NCBI RefSeq assembly: GCF_047496725.1
Contig: NC_132970.1
Location: 23,338,001-23,402,000 of the forward strand
Source: Anoplolepis gracilipes
Lineage: Eukaryota; Arthropoda; Insecta; Hymenoptera; Formicidae
Reading direction: 5' to 3'
DNA: 64,000 nt
This document shows, in pieces, positions 39,934-53,200 of this stretch. Under the pieces are notes generated by a model that was not told the DNA's origin, made no database searches, and worked only from the letters and a program-made list of their open reading frames with translations. Every line of letters starts with the position of its first letter. Position 1 is the first letter of the stretch. The translations under genes and the position numbers were made by a program.

Positions 39934-40630
39934 GGTGTCCAGTAATTCATAAAAAACCTAATGGCAGGTTCTTGAGATCATTTGGAGACGACTTTTCCTC
40001 AGCGAAAATGTGAAGGTATCAATAATTTGCGAGTTATAAACACTCAAAAAAATGATCTTGCAATTTCAACAAAAATTTTCTACGTGTTTTAATTTTTTAA
40101 TTAACTAAAACAGATAAATTATTAGCAAATACTGTGATACTGCATATATTTTGCACTTAATCAATTTAAATGATAGAGATAGAATTTATATCTATACTAT
40201 TAGTGATTAATTAAATTTAGACGGAAAATATTTCTGTGATGCCTATCTTTAAGGCCTATTATCAAGGACAATTATATTTGTGATTAATATTTGGCAATGG
40301 GATCTAAATTTTCTAGAGTTATTGCTAGAATATTGCTGCTATAAATTCTATACGTGACAAACAATATTCTAACAAATACAAAAAGTAGCGATAAATTTTA
40401 ATTGAAACATCTAGAAATCTATCTACATTAGCAAAATATTTTTTTGAGTGGGCGATTTAAAAAAAATGACACTTTTCGCAAACTAAACTTTTTAAAATTA
40501 AAAAATTACCAAAACCACATTCTTTAGTTAATTTCAGATAGAGTTTACTCTAATAGAATTTTAATTTAAGATTTTAATAATTTCAAGAATGTGCTATTAA
40601 CAGGTTTTTCATAAATTACTGGACACCTTG
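39931..40630. mobile_element. MITE with CAGGGTGTCC ends, carrying a nested MITE
   Basis: The outer ends read CAGGGTGTCCAGTAATTCAT at 39931 and its near-complement ending at 40630 (TTACTGGACACCTTG). TA lies on both sides within a TA microsatellite. A second element (40041-40450) is inserted inside, so the original outer element was about 290 bp. Similar CAGGGTGT ends occur at 44775 and 51162. No transposase. Confidence 0.75.
40041..40450 (+). mobile_element. nested MITE (CACTCAAAAAAAT termini)
   Basis: A 410-bp unit starting CACTCAAAAAAAT and ending in its exact complement ATTTTTTTGAGTG. Its reverse-complement copy lies at 7-401. It interrupts the element at 39931-40630 and is therefore the younger insertion. 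Confidence 0.78.
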
Positions 40631-40632
40631 TA

Positions 40633-40637
<5 letters not shown>

Positions 40638-40679
<42 letters not shown>
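40638..40679. repeat. (TA)n microsatellite
   Basis: The right-hand part of the TA tract into which the MITE at 39931 inserted. Confidence 0.9.
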
Positions 40680-40682
<3 letters not shown>

Positions 40683-42000
40683 TATAAAACCCGCTTTGTT
40701 CTCATTTTTGTCATCGCAGGTCACGAGTAGTGCTGGACGTTAAATAACTTAATTGTGCAGAAATACTTTTCTCGAATCTGTATCGGTTTCGTGCGACACG
40801 CAAATAATTACAGTAGTCTATTAAAATTTAGGATTCCTTATTCAAATTGAAAAGACGAGCATCCTGTAGATAAAAAAGTCGTAAATTATACATGATAATT
40901 GCAATAAAGAATAGCATAAAAATATAGTAAATAATTATAATAAGTAAAGTACGGTGAAACTAATATAATTGAAAACATGAAATCTTATCTTAAATAATTG
41001 ATTTTATTTTGCTGATATTAAGCTACTATAAAAAAATAATGTACCCTTTTATTGACGTTGTGATTGGCGTTATAATGAAGCGTTCATCGCAAACAATGCT
41101 TAATGGTGAAAAATGACTGGGTATTAATTGCTGACGTCGGTTTGAGTCTTCGTTGCTTAGCATGCGACCTCGTTCTTGAAAGTCATACGTAGCTGTACAT
41201 AATGGATTCAATTGTTTGTGGATGTTAATTTTTAATTACTCGTTTTAAGATTTATAATTTCCTGTGTTTCTAGATTATCACAGGCAGTTGCATTTCGATC
41301 GCATAATCTCTTACTGGCCCGATATGGCGATTCTTTTCACTGTGAAGCAAACATTTGATGTGAGTTTTGCTTTTGATCTGCTTATATGTATATTTATCTA
41401 TTCTAATTATTAAAGGTATTACTGAATATCGATGCAACGAGTATTTAATTAGATTTGTGGTTCTTGAATTAAAAAAAAAAAAAATAAACGACTAATCGAC
41501 TAAAAAAGTTAGTTTCGTAGAGAAACGTAGTTCAAACAGTTAAAGTTTACTTTACGAATAAGCACAGAACGTAAATCAAGGTCTTTGTTCGCAGAATTCG
41601 TTTTAAGACTTTAAACCTATTGCTTCTCTTTTTTAAGATGACAGAATGGCATCTGTTCCTGAGATAAGAGAACATATTTCTTATTTTATTTAAAATCTGT
41701 AGTTATGTATATTAATGACATATTTTAATTTATAATGAAATATAATAAAACATGTAATGTATTTTCTACATACACATGATAATTATATTATAATATATAT
41801 TATGCACATGTATAATCTATATGGTAACTGTGTTGTTTTCATAATATAAAGAATAATTTACGGTAAAAAACTTACATTTTTAATATTTATTTAAATTGAT
41901 GCAAAAATTGTAAAAAATATGAAATATTTATGAAGAAGATAATAGAAACTACATAAGAATAAAAATGCAATTATTTTTAAAGAGAAAGAGAGAGAGATAT

Positions 42001-42691
42001 ACAGAGTGGACCATTTTAATCCATCCAGTCAAATATCTCAAAAACCAAGCCCGGGAGAGAAAAATGTTTCAGACAAAAGTTGTATGGTTTCGAGGGGGCC
42101 ATAAGATGGTACCATTAGTTTGACCTTGAAAAGTCATTTGAAAGTCACGTGAAGGTCACTTCGTTTTTTTAAATGGAACACCCTATATATTTTTACATAT
42201 TTTTGTAGCTCATCTCGAGAGCTTTCCAAAACACTTATGACAAAGTATTTTTCATTACGTATTTTTTGAGTTATAAGGCTTCAAAATTGCAGTATTTTGA
42301 CATAAAATACAAGCTATCTCATAAAATATTCATTTTTTGATTATCTTACTCTAATACTTTTATGCACAGAATAACGAGAAGAATCAATTGGCATAATTAA
42401 AACACATAATTATGTTAAAGTAAAAATCTGAATTTGCAACTAACAGTTACACATTTTTACTTTAACATAATTATGTGTTTTAATTATGTCAATTGATTCG
42501 TCTCGTTATTCTGTGCATAAAAGTATTAGAGTAAGATAATAAAAAATGAATATTTTGACTTTTCAAGGTCAAATCAATGGTATCATCTTATGGCCCCCTC
42601 GAAACCATACAACTTTTGTCTGAAACATTTTTCTCTCCCGGGCTTGGTTTTCGAGATATTCGACTGGATGGATTAAAATGGTCCACCCTGT
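42001..42691. mobile_element. foldback element with ACAGRGTGGACC ends
   Basis: Arm 42001-42150 (ACAGAGTGGACCATTTTAAT onward) is repeated inverted at 42550-42691. A second, inner palindrome spans about 42320-42545 around a short centre near 42435. Almost the whole 690 bp can fold on itself. No transposase frame; open frames inside mirror each other. Confidence 0.8.
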
Positions 42692-43046
42692 ATATTAACA
42701 AGAATAATAATCCTTCTCTAAAAAAAGGCATGTTATTGACATTGTCATCGCTTTTCCGCGATGCTGATTGGTTGTCTCAAACACAATATAAACATAAACA
42801 AAATAAATAGCGCAGGCTTAAACTGTTCTAGTATAAAAGAATTTGAAAGAAAAAAATATTTAATTTTTTATAAAATAAATAAATAAAAATTCTACTATTT
42901 AAAATAATGCAGTACGGTTTTCATTCACAGATGCTCTATGTCTTGAAGAAAGTTCTTCCGTTTTAGCAGCGATCGGAACAATGGGATTGCGCAAAGAATA
43001 TTCTCTGGCCGGGTTGATTATTATACTTTTTTTTGAGTTGGCAAAC

Positions 43047-43118
43047 ATGGGCGCCATAATGAGGATGAATCCGACCGAGGATTCAGGGACTTCTAAAGAG
43101 CGCAAATGGGAGAGGTGA
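43047..43118 (+). promoter_or_regulatory. upstream ORF overlapping the Chsy start codon
   Basis: An ATG in strong context (AAC before, G after) opens a 23-codon frame that stops with TGA at 43116-43118, ten bases past the main ATG and in a different frame. If the Chsy mRNA includes this stretch, ribosomes starting here would miss the main ATG. Whether it is transcribed is unknown. Confidence 0.45.
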
Positions 43119-46100
43119 CGTACCACCCAGTGATGCGGAAACGACGTGGACTGGGCAGCGCCTTTCTGGGCCTCTTCGTAGGCCTGATCCTGGGTTTTCT
43201 GATCCTCAGCTACCGCCTGACTGTCTCCAATCAACAGCAACTCGCCATCTGGACCTCCATGCCTGGTTTAAGATCGCCGCCGAAAGCGTCGGTTCGAAAC
43301 ATACCGAGATTAAAGGACGACGAACGAATTAATAGCTCTAGCTCAAGTCTATTGTTCGTGGGCGTGATGACGGCTCAAAAGTATTTGGACAGCCGAGCCA
43401 AGGCCGTCTACGAGACCTGGGGCAAAGAGTTACCCGGCAAGATAGCCTTCTTCTCGTCGGAATCCTCGACTGTACCTGAAAACTGCCCTGATTTGCCATT
43501 AGTGCCGCTTCCGCGAGTGGATGACACTTATCCGCCGCAAAAGAAATCTTTCATGATGTTGGAGTACATGTGGAGCAACTTCGGCGACCGCTTCGAGTGG
43601 TTCTTGAGAGCAGACGACGATGTGTACGTAAGGACAGATCGGTTGGAGAAGCTGCTCAGATCCGTCGATTCCAGAAGAGCGATGTACATTGGACAAGCCG
43701 GCAGAGGCAATTCGGAGGAATTCGGGCTGCTGTCGTTGGAGTACGACGAGAATTTTTGCATGGGTGGTCCCGGGGTGGTGCTGTCCAGAGAGACGCTCGG
43801 GAGAATCGTGCCGCACATTAAGTACTGCCTGCGTCATTTATACACCACACACGAAGACGTCGAGCTAGGCAGATGCGTGAAAAAGTATGCCGGAATTCCC
43901 TGCACTTGGAGCTATGAGGTAATGGTTTCTCGATTTTAATGTATGTGAAAAAGTGACATTGGTGTGATTGTATACAGATGATATATACACGTAACAGATA
44001 AGAGAGAATATTTATTTACAAATAATAAGAACGACAAAATACAGTGAAAGGAATAATTCCTCATCGAGAGGAATATATTTATTCTTTTTCAAATCCCCTC
44101 CGAGAAGACATTTTTAGAAAATATTTTTGAAAACTCGAAATTTCTTGATGACAAATGTTCCATTTTTCAAGAGTATAAATTTAAAACAAAAACAAGTTTT
44201 TCGAATCAGGAAAATATAGAGATAAATCTTTACAAGTAAATAAAAATAAAATAAAATAAATTAAAAAACATATACGCAATCTATTGATTAATTCGTTTTT
44301 TTATTGCTAATTATGAGAACATGGTTATATCGTATGCAGCTAAGTAATTCGAATACATTTTATCTTATCACTTAAAGTACATATTAAATGTTATCTCGTT
44401 GATTACCAAAACATTATAGCACCTTGATTCATACTTATTGTTAGCTAATGTCGTCTACTTTTCAAGATCAAGACGATAACATAACTTCAATGAAATCTGA
44501 ATGTGATATATTTAACGCGTAAAAAATCAATATTTATAATCTTTATAATTATATTTGTTGTTAAAATATATGAATATATTTAATAACGTACGAAAAATAT
44601 ATATACATAATTAAATTAAACAAAATTAAAGAAATTTTTTGTACATCCCAATAAATTGGAATTGATTGGAACAGAAATTTAAGAATTTAATCTGAAATTA
44701 ATTTATTTATTTACTATTTTTTACAATATTAATTCAATCCTGCTCTATTGTATTCATAATATAAATACATATACAGGGTGTCCGGTAATAATCGACTATT
44801 TTGTTTGTTCTATTGTCACGCGATACCAAAGTTATTTTGGTTGTTCTTTTTTTGTCGTCTCAAAAGTTCCCTCGCGTGCGAATCCGCAGAAATGCCTAAC
44901 AATTTGTTGATTAATATCACAATGAATTATCAATAGAAATCAAATTATTTTTTTAATTTTTTGATCTACTCTAATGTATACACTAATTTCGCAATCGTTA
45001 ATTCGAGATAATTGATTACCTCGCACGTTTATTCGCGCAATCTCAGGATACTTATATGCTAAAGAATTAATTTTCTTTTTCGCCGTTTAAATTACAAATT
45101 TCGCGTAATGCGTTACATAATTGGGAATCAGAGCGCAATGTTCACATAACGGGTGTACGCCTAGTGTGTTATTTACCGGTTAATGCACGTACACACCTGT
45201 ATTATGCGGCCCGGATACGCCATTAGGCGAATTAGATATGAAAGGTACGATGCACACACAGATGAGGATGTTAGTCGTTAAGTAAAAGTGAATCGTACCC
45301 TGCTAACCTAGTGGCCAGATCGTGACCATTCTTCTTCATCTTGACACTCGATTGTACCGTTTAAGTAACAATTTGCGTCACGAAGTGCTTGAATCTTCGC
45401 GATAATAATCAAATAGAATTGATAAGCGAATCTTCAAGAAAAGATCTGCAGAAAAATATAGATTTCGAGATAAAGAATTATATAATTGATAAAAAAAAAC
45501 GTGAAATTTATTTTACGTGAAATTGTACAATAATTTAATTGCCGAATATATTCAATGGCTCTTTCCAAATGAATATATCTATCGAATTCAAAATCGCAAT
45601 ATACAAACTGATATCAAAAGATATCTGTGATAAGGTTTGAAGGAACCTAGACAAACATATGAGAATAAGTATGTATTTTATAATATATACATTTATTTTT
45701 AATGATAATTATCTATTACATTGATCTGAAATAAAAAGATAAACGCGATGGGATACCATTTTGTTACGAACGCAATATGAAATGTGGTTGTCTATGCACT
45801 TGCGTGGGTGCATCCTGATGTGACGACACGCGTTGTGGTGTGTTATTACTGTGCACTGACAAAAGGTAAAGCGCACGGAGATGAGGATGTTACTCGTTAA
45901 GGTCCGAACAAATCGTAGCCTGCTAACCCACTGCCTGGAGAACCATTCGTTCTCGTCTTGACACTCGACGTAAGGTCGAAACACTTAACAATCAGTCCGT
46001 GTGTGCGACGTGCAAGCTACGCCTACACATTGTTATGTGTTTGCACGCTGGCAATTTTTGCGCGCCGCGCGATTGATTAGTCGAAGCGTGCACGAGATTT

Positions 46101-49100
46101 GATAAGGGATTTACGATCTCGACGCCTTTGTATATCGCGGTTAATTGTGGTCGTCGGAAAGATCAACAACGCGTTGACACATTAATTTCCGCGAAGTTAG
46201 GGATCTTTAGCGATAGCGAAAGTTGAATGAAATATTAAATCCGGGATCTAAATTAAGTTTTAATTAAATCGCTTTCCGTGAAATGAACTTATAAAACACG
46301 CGTATTTTAAAAGAAACATTATTCTTTTCAAGGAATTACAATTTATCAGAAATGTATTATATATAGAAGATTCTTCAAGTAATTTGAAAAAAATTTAATG
46401 TCGACTTACATTTATAATCTTTATAACTATATTTAATGTTAAAATATATGAATGTACATAAATATAAAAAATATATATATATAATCAGAGTTGGGAAAGT
46501 TACTTTATAAAAGTAACTCGTTACCGTTACTTTTTTGTATACAATACAATACAAACTTTACATAAAAATTTGTTTAATACAAGATCAAATTTTTACACTA
46601 AGTACTAAAAATTTTTGAACATTATTTTACAGTAAAGTAATCAAAATGATATAATTTTTTGATAGTGATATTGCTATTGATATAAAGTGTATAAATTTTA
46701 ATAATTTTGATAATAATAAATTATTTTAAATAAGAGAAACTTTTGAAAAAAAATAGTAAACAAGCTTTCTTAAACACTTTTAGATTCTGTAAATGTAAAT
46801 AAAATAATTTTCTTATTGTTAGTTTACTTTCAATAGATTATAATGGTAAATATATGGTTAAAATCGCCTTCTTCGCGCCTTTTCAATTTTTTTTATTTTC
46901 AAATTCCAACACAATACGATAATTTTTGTAACATCGAATTCTTGACTAATCATTAAATTATCTGTCTACTTAACTGTTTTTTTTTTTTACGAAATAGAAA
47001 GATACTAGAAAGAGATTCCAATAATTTCTATGTGATACTGTATTTCAATACTCTTATCAATCTCTAAGTTTTATTTCGAGCATATGTGTATACGTATCTA
47101 TAATATATGTTACATGTACCATATAAAATGCGCACATGTGTATGAAATGAAAAATATCTATGTTTCTTTATTTGAAAATTATATTCGAAGAAAGTATAGT
47201 ATATTCAAGTATATTTGAAAAAAATTCTAGACTGCACAGAAAGGTCAAAAGACATCTTAAAGATATTTAAAAGATAATAAGGCGTCTTTAAGTTGTCTTT
47301 TAAGCATTTTTTAAATATATGTGCTGTCTGGAAAGTAACGATAAAAGTAACTATTAATTTCGTTACTCGTTATCGAGAAATGTAACAAAGTTACTTTTTC
47401 CATTACAAACAAAATTTGTAACGCTGTTACCGTTACAGTTATCGAAATAAAGTAACTGTGTACGTTACAAGTAACGCGTTACTTCCCAACCCTGTATATA
47501 ATTAGAGTAAATAATAATAAATTTTTGCACATCAAAAAGTTAGCTTTACAGTGAAAATATACATCGCGGAAAATATTTCAGAAATTTTTAACTATGATTT
47601 CTCCAGAAATTTTTTATCGGTAACATGAAAATTTGAGAAAGTTTACATTTCATTAGGGATGACAGGGGTCGGGGATGGAAGTTTAAAAACACAAACAAAA
47701 AATTGTTTGACATCGCAATAACTACTGGAGCACGCGAGATGCTTGTCGTTAACTCAAGAATCGCCGACGTAATTCTATGAAACAAGAAACCACCACACCC
47801 AGTACCGGGTTGATTAACACGCTTCGCGGGTTCGGCATTTCGGGCGAGACACAAGCGTACACAATGACGAACGTTCTTCATAGTAATTATTGTATGTTGT
47901 AGTGCACACACAGGCAGGAAGTTCGTACTTTAACTCCGCTTCTGTCCGTGCTAATTGTCATTTGGCATCGAGGCTGTCTTCTGCGTGCATTCAGATATTC
48001 GGGGTGAACTTATACAGAGTCGTCTCGCGCGGAATTGACAGACGCGATACCATTGTCACGATGATTATTAAGCAAGAGCGCGATTCAATTGAGTAATTTG
48101 TCGTTCTTAAACTTTCGGCCAACGCGTCGATTGAGAACCATCGAATAAGAGAAAGTTTTGGCACAAAAGACTTTGTCTGCTCTAGTTTAATTAAACCTAC
48201 TTAAGCAGCCTTTTTATAAATTAAATATACTATCTAAGTTCTTTAAAAGAAATAAGATCAAGTTAAAAAAATGGCGAGTAAGAGCAAACGCTGTAATTAG
48301 TGCGGAAAAACTTTATTCTAAAAATATAAAACAGATGAGAAAAAGCAGAGTTTAAACATTCTGTGTCTGTTGGCAAATTTATGCTGTTTATTTGTCTTTT
48401 AATGTATATCATTTCTGAAGTTAATCTTTTGTTATATAAAAACTTTCTCTATCCAAAATTTTAACATCTTCTCATCAAATATAAGTTAATGTACAGTTAT
48501 ATGGTTTAAAAAACCCGTGCTTTTTCTCACCTGTTTTTGTATTTTTGCGCTGAAGAAGGTCATAAAATTGACCGAAACGTACGTTAGTAATAGATTAATT
48601 TGTTACTTATTGTTAGAATAAAATTTTCGCGCACTAATTACAGCGTTTGCTCTTACTCGTCATTTCTAATTTAATTTTAAATTCTTTTTATAATTATGTA
48701 CTGCATTTGTTTAATTTTTAGATTTTGAAGAATTACGCTACTAAAGAATTACGAAATATATTTTGTGAAATTGCGAATAAAATCAGATATGATAGGTTTT
48801 TGTCTTTAATTATTAATATAAAGATATATCGATTTTAATAGTTGTAAAAATAATTATAAAAGTATATAATAATAATAAATAATAATATAAAACAACAATA
48901 AAATTATATAATAATAATGAAAATAATAATTACTCTGCGTCAATAAATAGGTACGATCGCATCTTTATTGCTGCTCTTGAAACTCCATCTCAAACATCAT
49001 TCATGCATATATTCTCAATCTACCTGTTGCCGTAGATGCAGTCTATTCTTTATCACAACAGCAGCGGGGTTCAGGCGTTCACCGGAAATCTTAAGAAAAA

Positions 49101-50236
49101 GGAAGTTCACCGTGCCATTACTTTGCATCCTGTAAAAAGTCCGCCTCACATGTACAGGCTGCACAATTATATGAGGGTTGGTGTCACAAGTATTATAATT
49201 ATAATAATCATTATAATTACAAGAAAAAAAACTGGTCACAGCATTTTGCTTATCCCTAACTGTAGAATAACCTGTTGATAACCGTTACACGCATGTAACG
49301 AACAAAGTTGCGTGAGCAAAGAAGAATCACAACTTTGTTCTTGATGTTCTCCAATTTTGTTTTTGATGTCAGATTATTACTATTATAGCTGTTAATATTA
49401 AAATTACCGTCATGTGGTATATATAATGTTTTCTGTTGATTGGTCAAATTGGTTTAATTGATTGAAATATTTTGTAGGGACTACGAATACAAGATCTGCA
49501 ACAAGAGAGGATTCATCTGCATAGAGACATTCATACGATGGCCCAGGAATTGGGAGTCAACCTTGAAACTTTAAGGAATTACGAAATAGCGGATGGTGTA
49601 CCTCTTTTTCCGGTCGATCCTAATTCCGAAGATTACCCCGGCGACACGGACATACTAGGTGATTTCTCGCTTCCGCTATCGCAAGCCGGCTATAAACGCC
49701 GAACTGTACGTCATGTATGCATCTATGTGTATATTACACAGTTCAAAAAAAGAAGAAAGGATAGAGCCTGTATTGCGAGTCATTAAACATCTCCAAAATA
49801 TTGCCTTTTAAATTATAAAAATATTTACGGATCATGAAATTTTTGCATTTATCTTGAAATAATTAATATTCTATAGCTTTGCAATCTAAAAAACACTCTT
49901 ATCTTCTAAATATGTTTACCAATTATTTTCAAATTATAAATAATCAACAATAAATTTATAAATATAGTGTGATTAAAAATAACAATTTAGTTTATAAATT
50001 TTTTTATGTTACATAATTTTTCATTCTGTTTATGTCATTACTTTTTTTTCTTTATCAACATTCTTACGATCTTTCGAAGCATGAGACATCTTTAGAATGA
50101 TAATGACTTGTACACTTTTTCATTGAATATAACTATATTACTGCATATCGCTATTAAATTAATGCTTCCGCATTTATTGCGTGCATGGGTAACTATACAC
50201 GACATACCATCAAGACATCATATCAAATTATATTCT

Positions 50237-50287
<51 letters not shown>

Positions 50288-53200
50288 GAAGGGATTATAA
50301 ACCTATTTGAAACCGGATATGCAATCTTGCGGAGAGACGAAGAGAGAATTGCGATGCATAACTTTGTATTTATCATCGCGTTAGATCTTCTCATGTTACA
50401 TTTCACCGTGTTTTGTTCTTGTTTTTACCACAAAATAATCCTACAACAAATACATGGATTATAAATCTCAGACTGAATTTATGTATCTTACGATTTCACG
50501 CGTTTCTTATCTTTGAAGTCAAGAATACGCTTTACAATTGTTGAATTCCTTTTTCTGTATTCTTTCTGTCTTCTTTGTATTTTAATGATTTACATATAAA
50601 TACATGTACATAAATTTATGTAAATCTTTATTTCAATTTTTGTAAAAAACAACTTTTTTAGAGAAGAAGAAAAAATGTTAAATAATTTTTTAACTTGGCA
50701 TTCAAAAAAGAATTACATTGTTCAGTCATGATAATTTGTTGGCAAGAAAAAATGATAAACATAAAATAATATTCAAATGAAATATATATTCAAGGATTTG
50801 AAAATTAATTTCTAATCTATTCATAAAATTTACTGAAATAAAAATTCAACATTGTTTTATAATATTTCAATCTCTGAAATATCTACAGATTGATTAAGTC
50901 AATAATCTTAAAAGTAATTGTGTTATTGTATAAAATTTTTATTGATAAATCTATTCACCTGGATTATCTCATTCAAATTGATGACCGAACTAATAATATA
51001 ATAACGACATCAAATGAGCATACAATTTCGATGCAATTTCGACATAAATATGATAGAAAGAAATTCTTCGCTATTATTTCAATTACTTTTATTTCTTATA
51101 TCTTTCGCAGATTTATGCGACCATTATATCAACGCACTGATTTACATAATTATTACATACAGGGTGTTTCAAAAATGTTTCAAAAAAATTTAAAAGAAAG
51201 TTTGATAGAGGTAGATCAAAATAAGAAAAAATATCACATATGTATAAATATGTGTCCGGAATGCTTCATTTCTAAAAAATGATAATTATTGAATACATTA
51301 AAATTTGAAATTTTAAGAATATTCAGTACCAATAAAAGCTCATAATCTAGGATAGTACTACTGTTGCTACTTTTACGTGTAGTTAAATAATTTAGTAAAA
51401 AAATTTAATTTTTCCTCTAAAAATATGCCACTACAGTAAGAAATTAAGTTTCTTATTAATTATAAGATTAAATTAGTGCTTAGATGCACCTTTTAAAGAA
51501 ATTGCAGAAAGAGATGTTTGAAAAAAAAGTTATTTTTTAATTTTTTTTATCATTCTGTATCTCTGAAACGAAGTATTTTTGGATACATGTTTATAAGAAA
51601 TTTTTTTCTTATTTTGATCAAGCTGCAACTTCTCTCTCTTTCGTCTTAAATTTTTTAAACATTTTTTGAAAATATCTGCCATAAATCTAAATTAACCGAC
51701 TAAAACCAGAGGTGAGCATAGAAATTCCGTTCCAATGGAATTGCAGTTGTGTTCGCGGTTCAGGAAACATTGAGATCTTAGAGGAAATTACCACATTCGC
51801 TTGGTTCTCCTAATTAATTCTCTGTGATTTTTTAATATTTGTTATATTGGTGGTACATGATTTTTGGTATAAAATAATGCAATTTTATAATAAATTATCT
51901 GCGTTTTAATATTTAAATCATCGACTAAATCATAGTAATAAAATTGACATTTATCTTCTATCTTTAAAAGATAAAATTCTGTTTTTAATATAAAATTATA
52001 AATACAGCTTAAAATATTTTTGCAAAAAATGTTAAAAGAAATTGATTATATGAAATTTATACACTTTGAAATAGAGAATTACTTTAGTATAATTTTGTAA
52101 TTTTTAATAAGAAAGTAAAATTTTTTAAAATAATTTAATTTACCTAACAAAACAAAATAATATATAATTAAGTGTCGAATATGGAATGGAAACAGACAAA
52201 TCGTTAAATTTTAAATAACTTTTATTAAACATTTTTTATGAGAATATTTTTAACTGCTCATCAACGTTCAGCTTTATTTTATAATGCATTTTTAAGAGAC
52301 GCAGTTTTGACAACTGATGCTAATTAAGAAAACCGGTCAACAGATTTATTGATTCGTTAAAAAATAAAAAAAATTGTTTGTGCAGGTGTGCCAGCGAGTC
52401 TACGTTCGTTCAAACCAGCGACGAGCGACGAAGTGATTCCGTGGGATTTCCTTTCAAGGCTGGAATACAGTTTGACCGATTCCAATCCAAGACGACGTAT
52501 TCATAGTGACATCAAAGAAGGTCTGGAAGATGTCACGAGGGAGGTCATGGCCTCCATTAATTCCTATTCGCGGCAGCGCGGCCGCGTTGTCGAGGAACGA
52601 TCTGCCCTTTATGGATACAGAAGGGTGAACTCTTATGGGGCCGACACTATATTAGATCTTCTATTAGTCTATCGGAAGTACCGGGGCAGGAAAATCACTC
52701 TTCCCGTCAGACGACATGTTTATCTCCATCAACATTTCACTGGTACTCTCATCGATATTTTTATATGATTATATTTTTCTATGATTCTTTTGTATATACA
52801 TTAGAAATTTTTTTGTATATACATTAGAAGTTTATAATTGCAATTAAAAATATTTTTTTAAAGTTTTTGATAAATCTAGTTGATTCAGAAAATTATAATA
52901 TTTTATATTCATGTGTGGTAATTTTTCTGTATCTCTAAAATTGTATAATATATATAAAGATATTAGCTCAAAAGAAACATTAAAAAATTTAAAAAAATTT
53001 TTTATTAAATAAAAAAATAACTAAATAATCTGAATTAAATAACTAAAAAGTCTGAATTAAAATCTACGAAATAAGAGATCTAAATTTTTGTGTTTTATTT
53101 GGTTACTGAAAAAATAGCAATAATTTATCGAATTGTAATCATTTTGTTCGAAATTTAAAAGTTACACAGTCTAACGTTTATAATAATTGAATTTGTAATA

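Noticed and set aside
46500..47480. Possible coding remnants inside the hAT-like copies
   Set aside because: All copies have dense stops in every frame and no transposase motifs; they are non-autonomous.
49659..49786. Read-through extension of Chsy exon 3 with a GTACGT donor at 49706
   Set aside because: Using that donor breaks the frame with exon 4 and inserts residues absent from the family; the GTGATT donor at 49659 restores both.
50108..50464. 118-codon frame in Chsy intron 3
   Set aside because: Contains a translated GA microsatellite; intronic.
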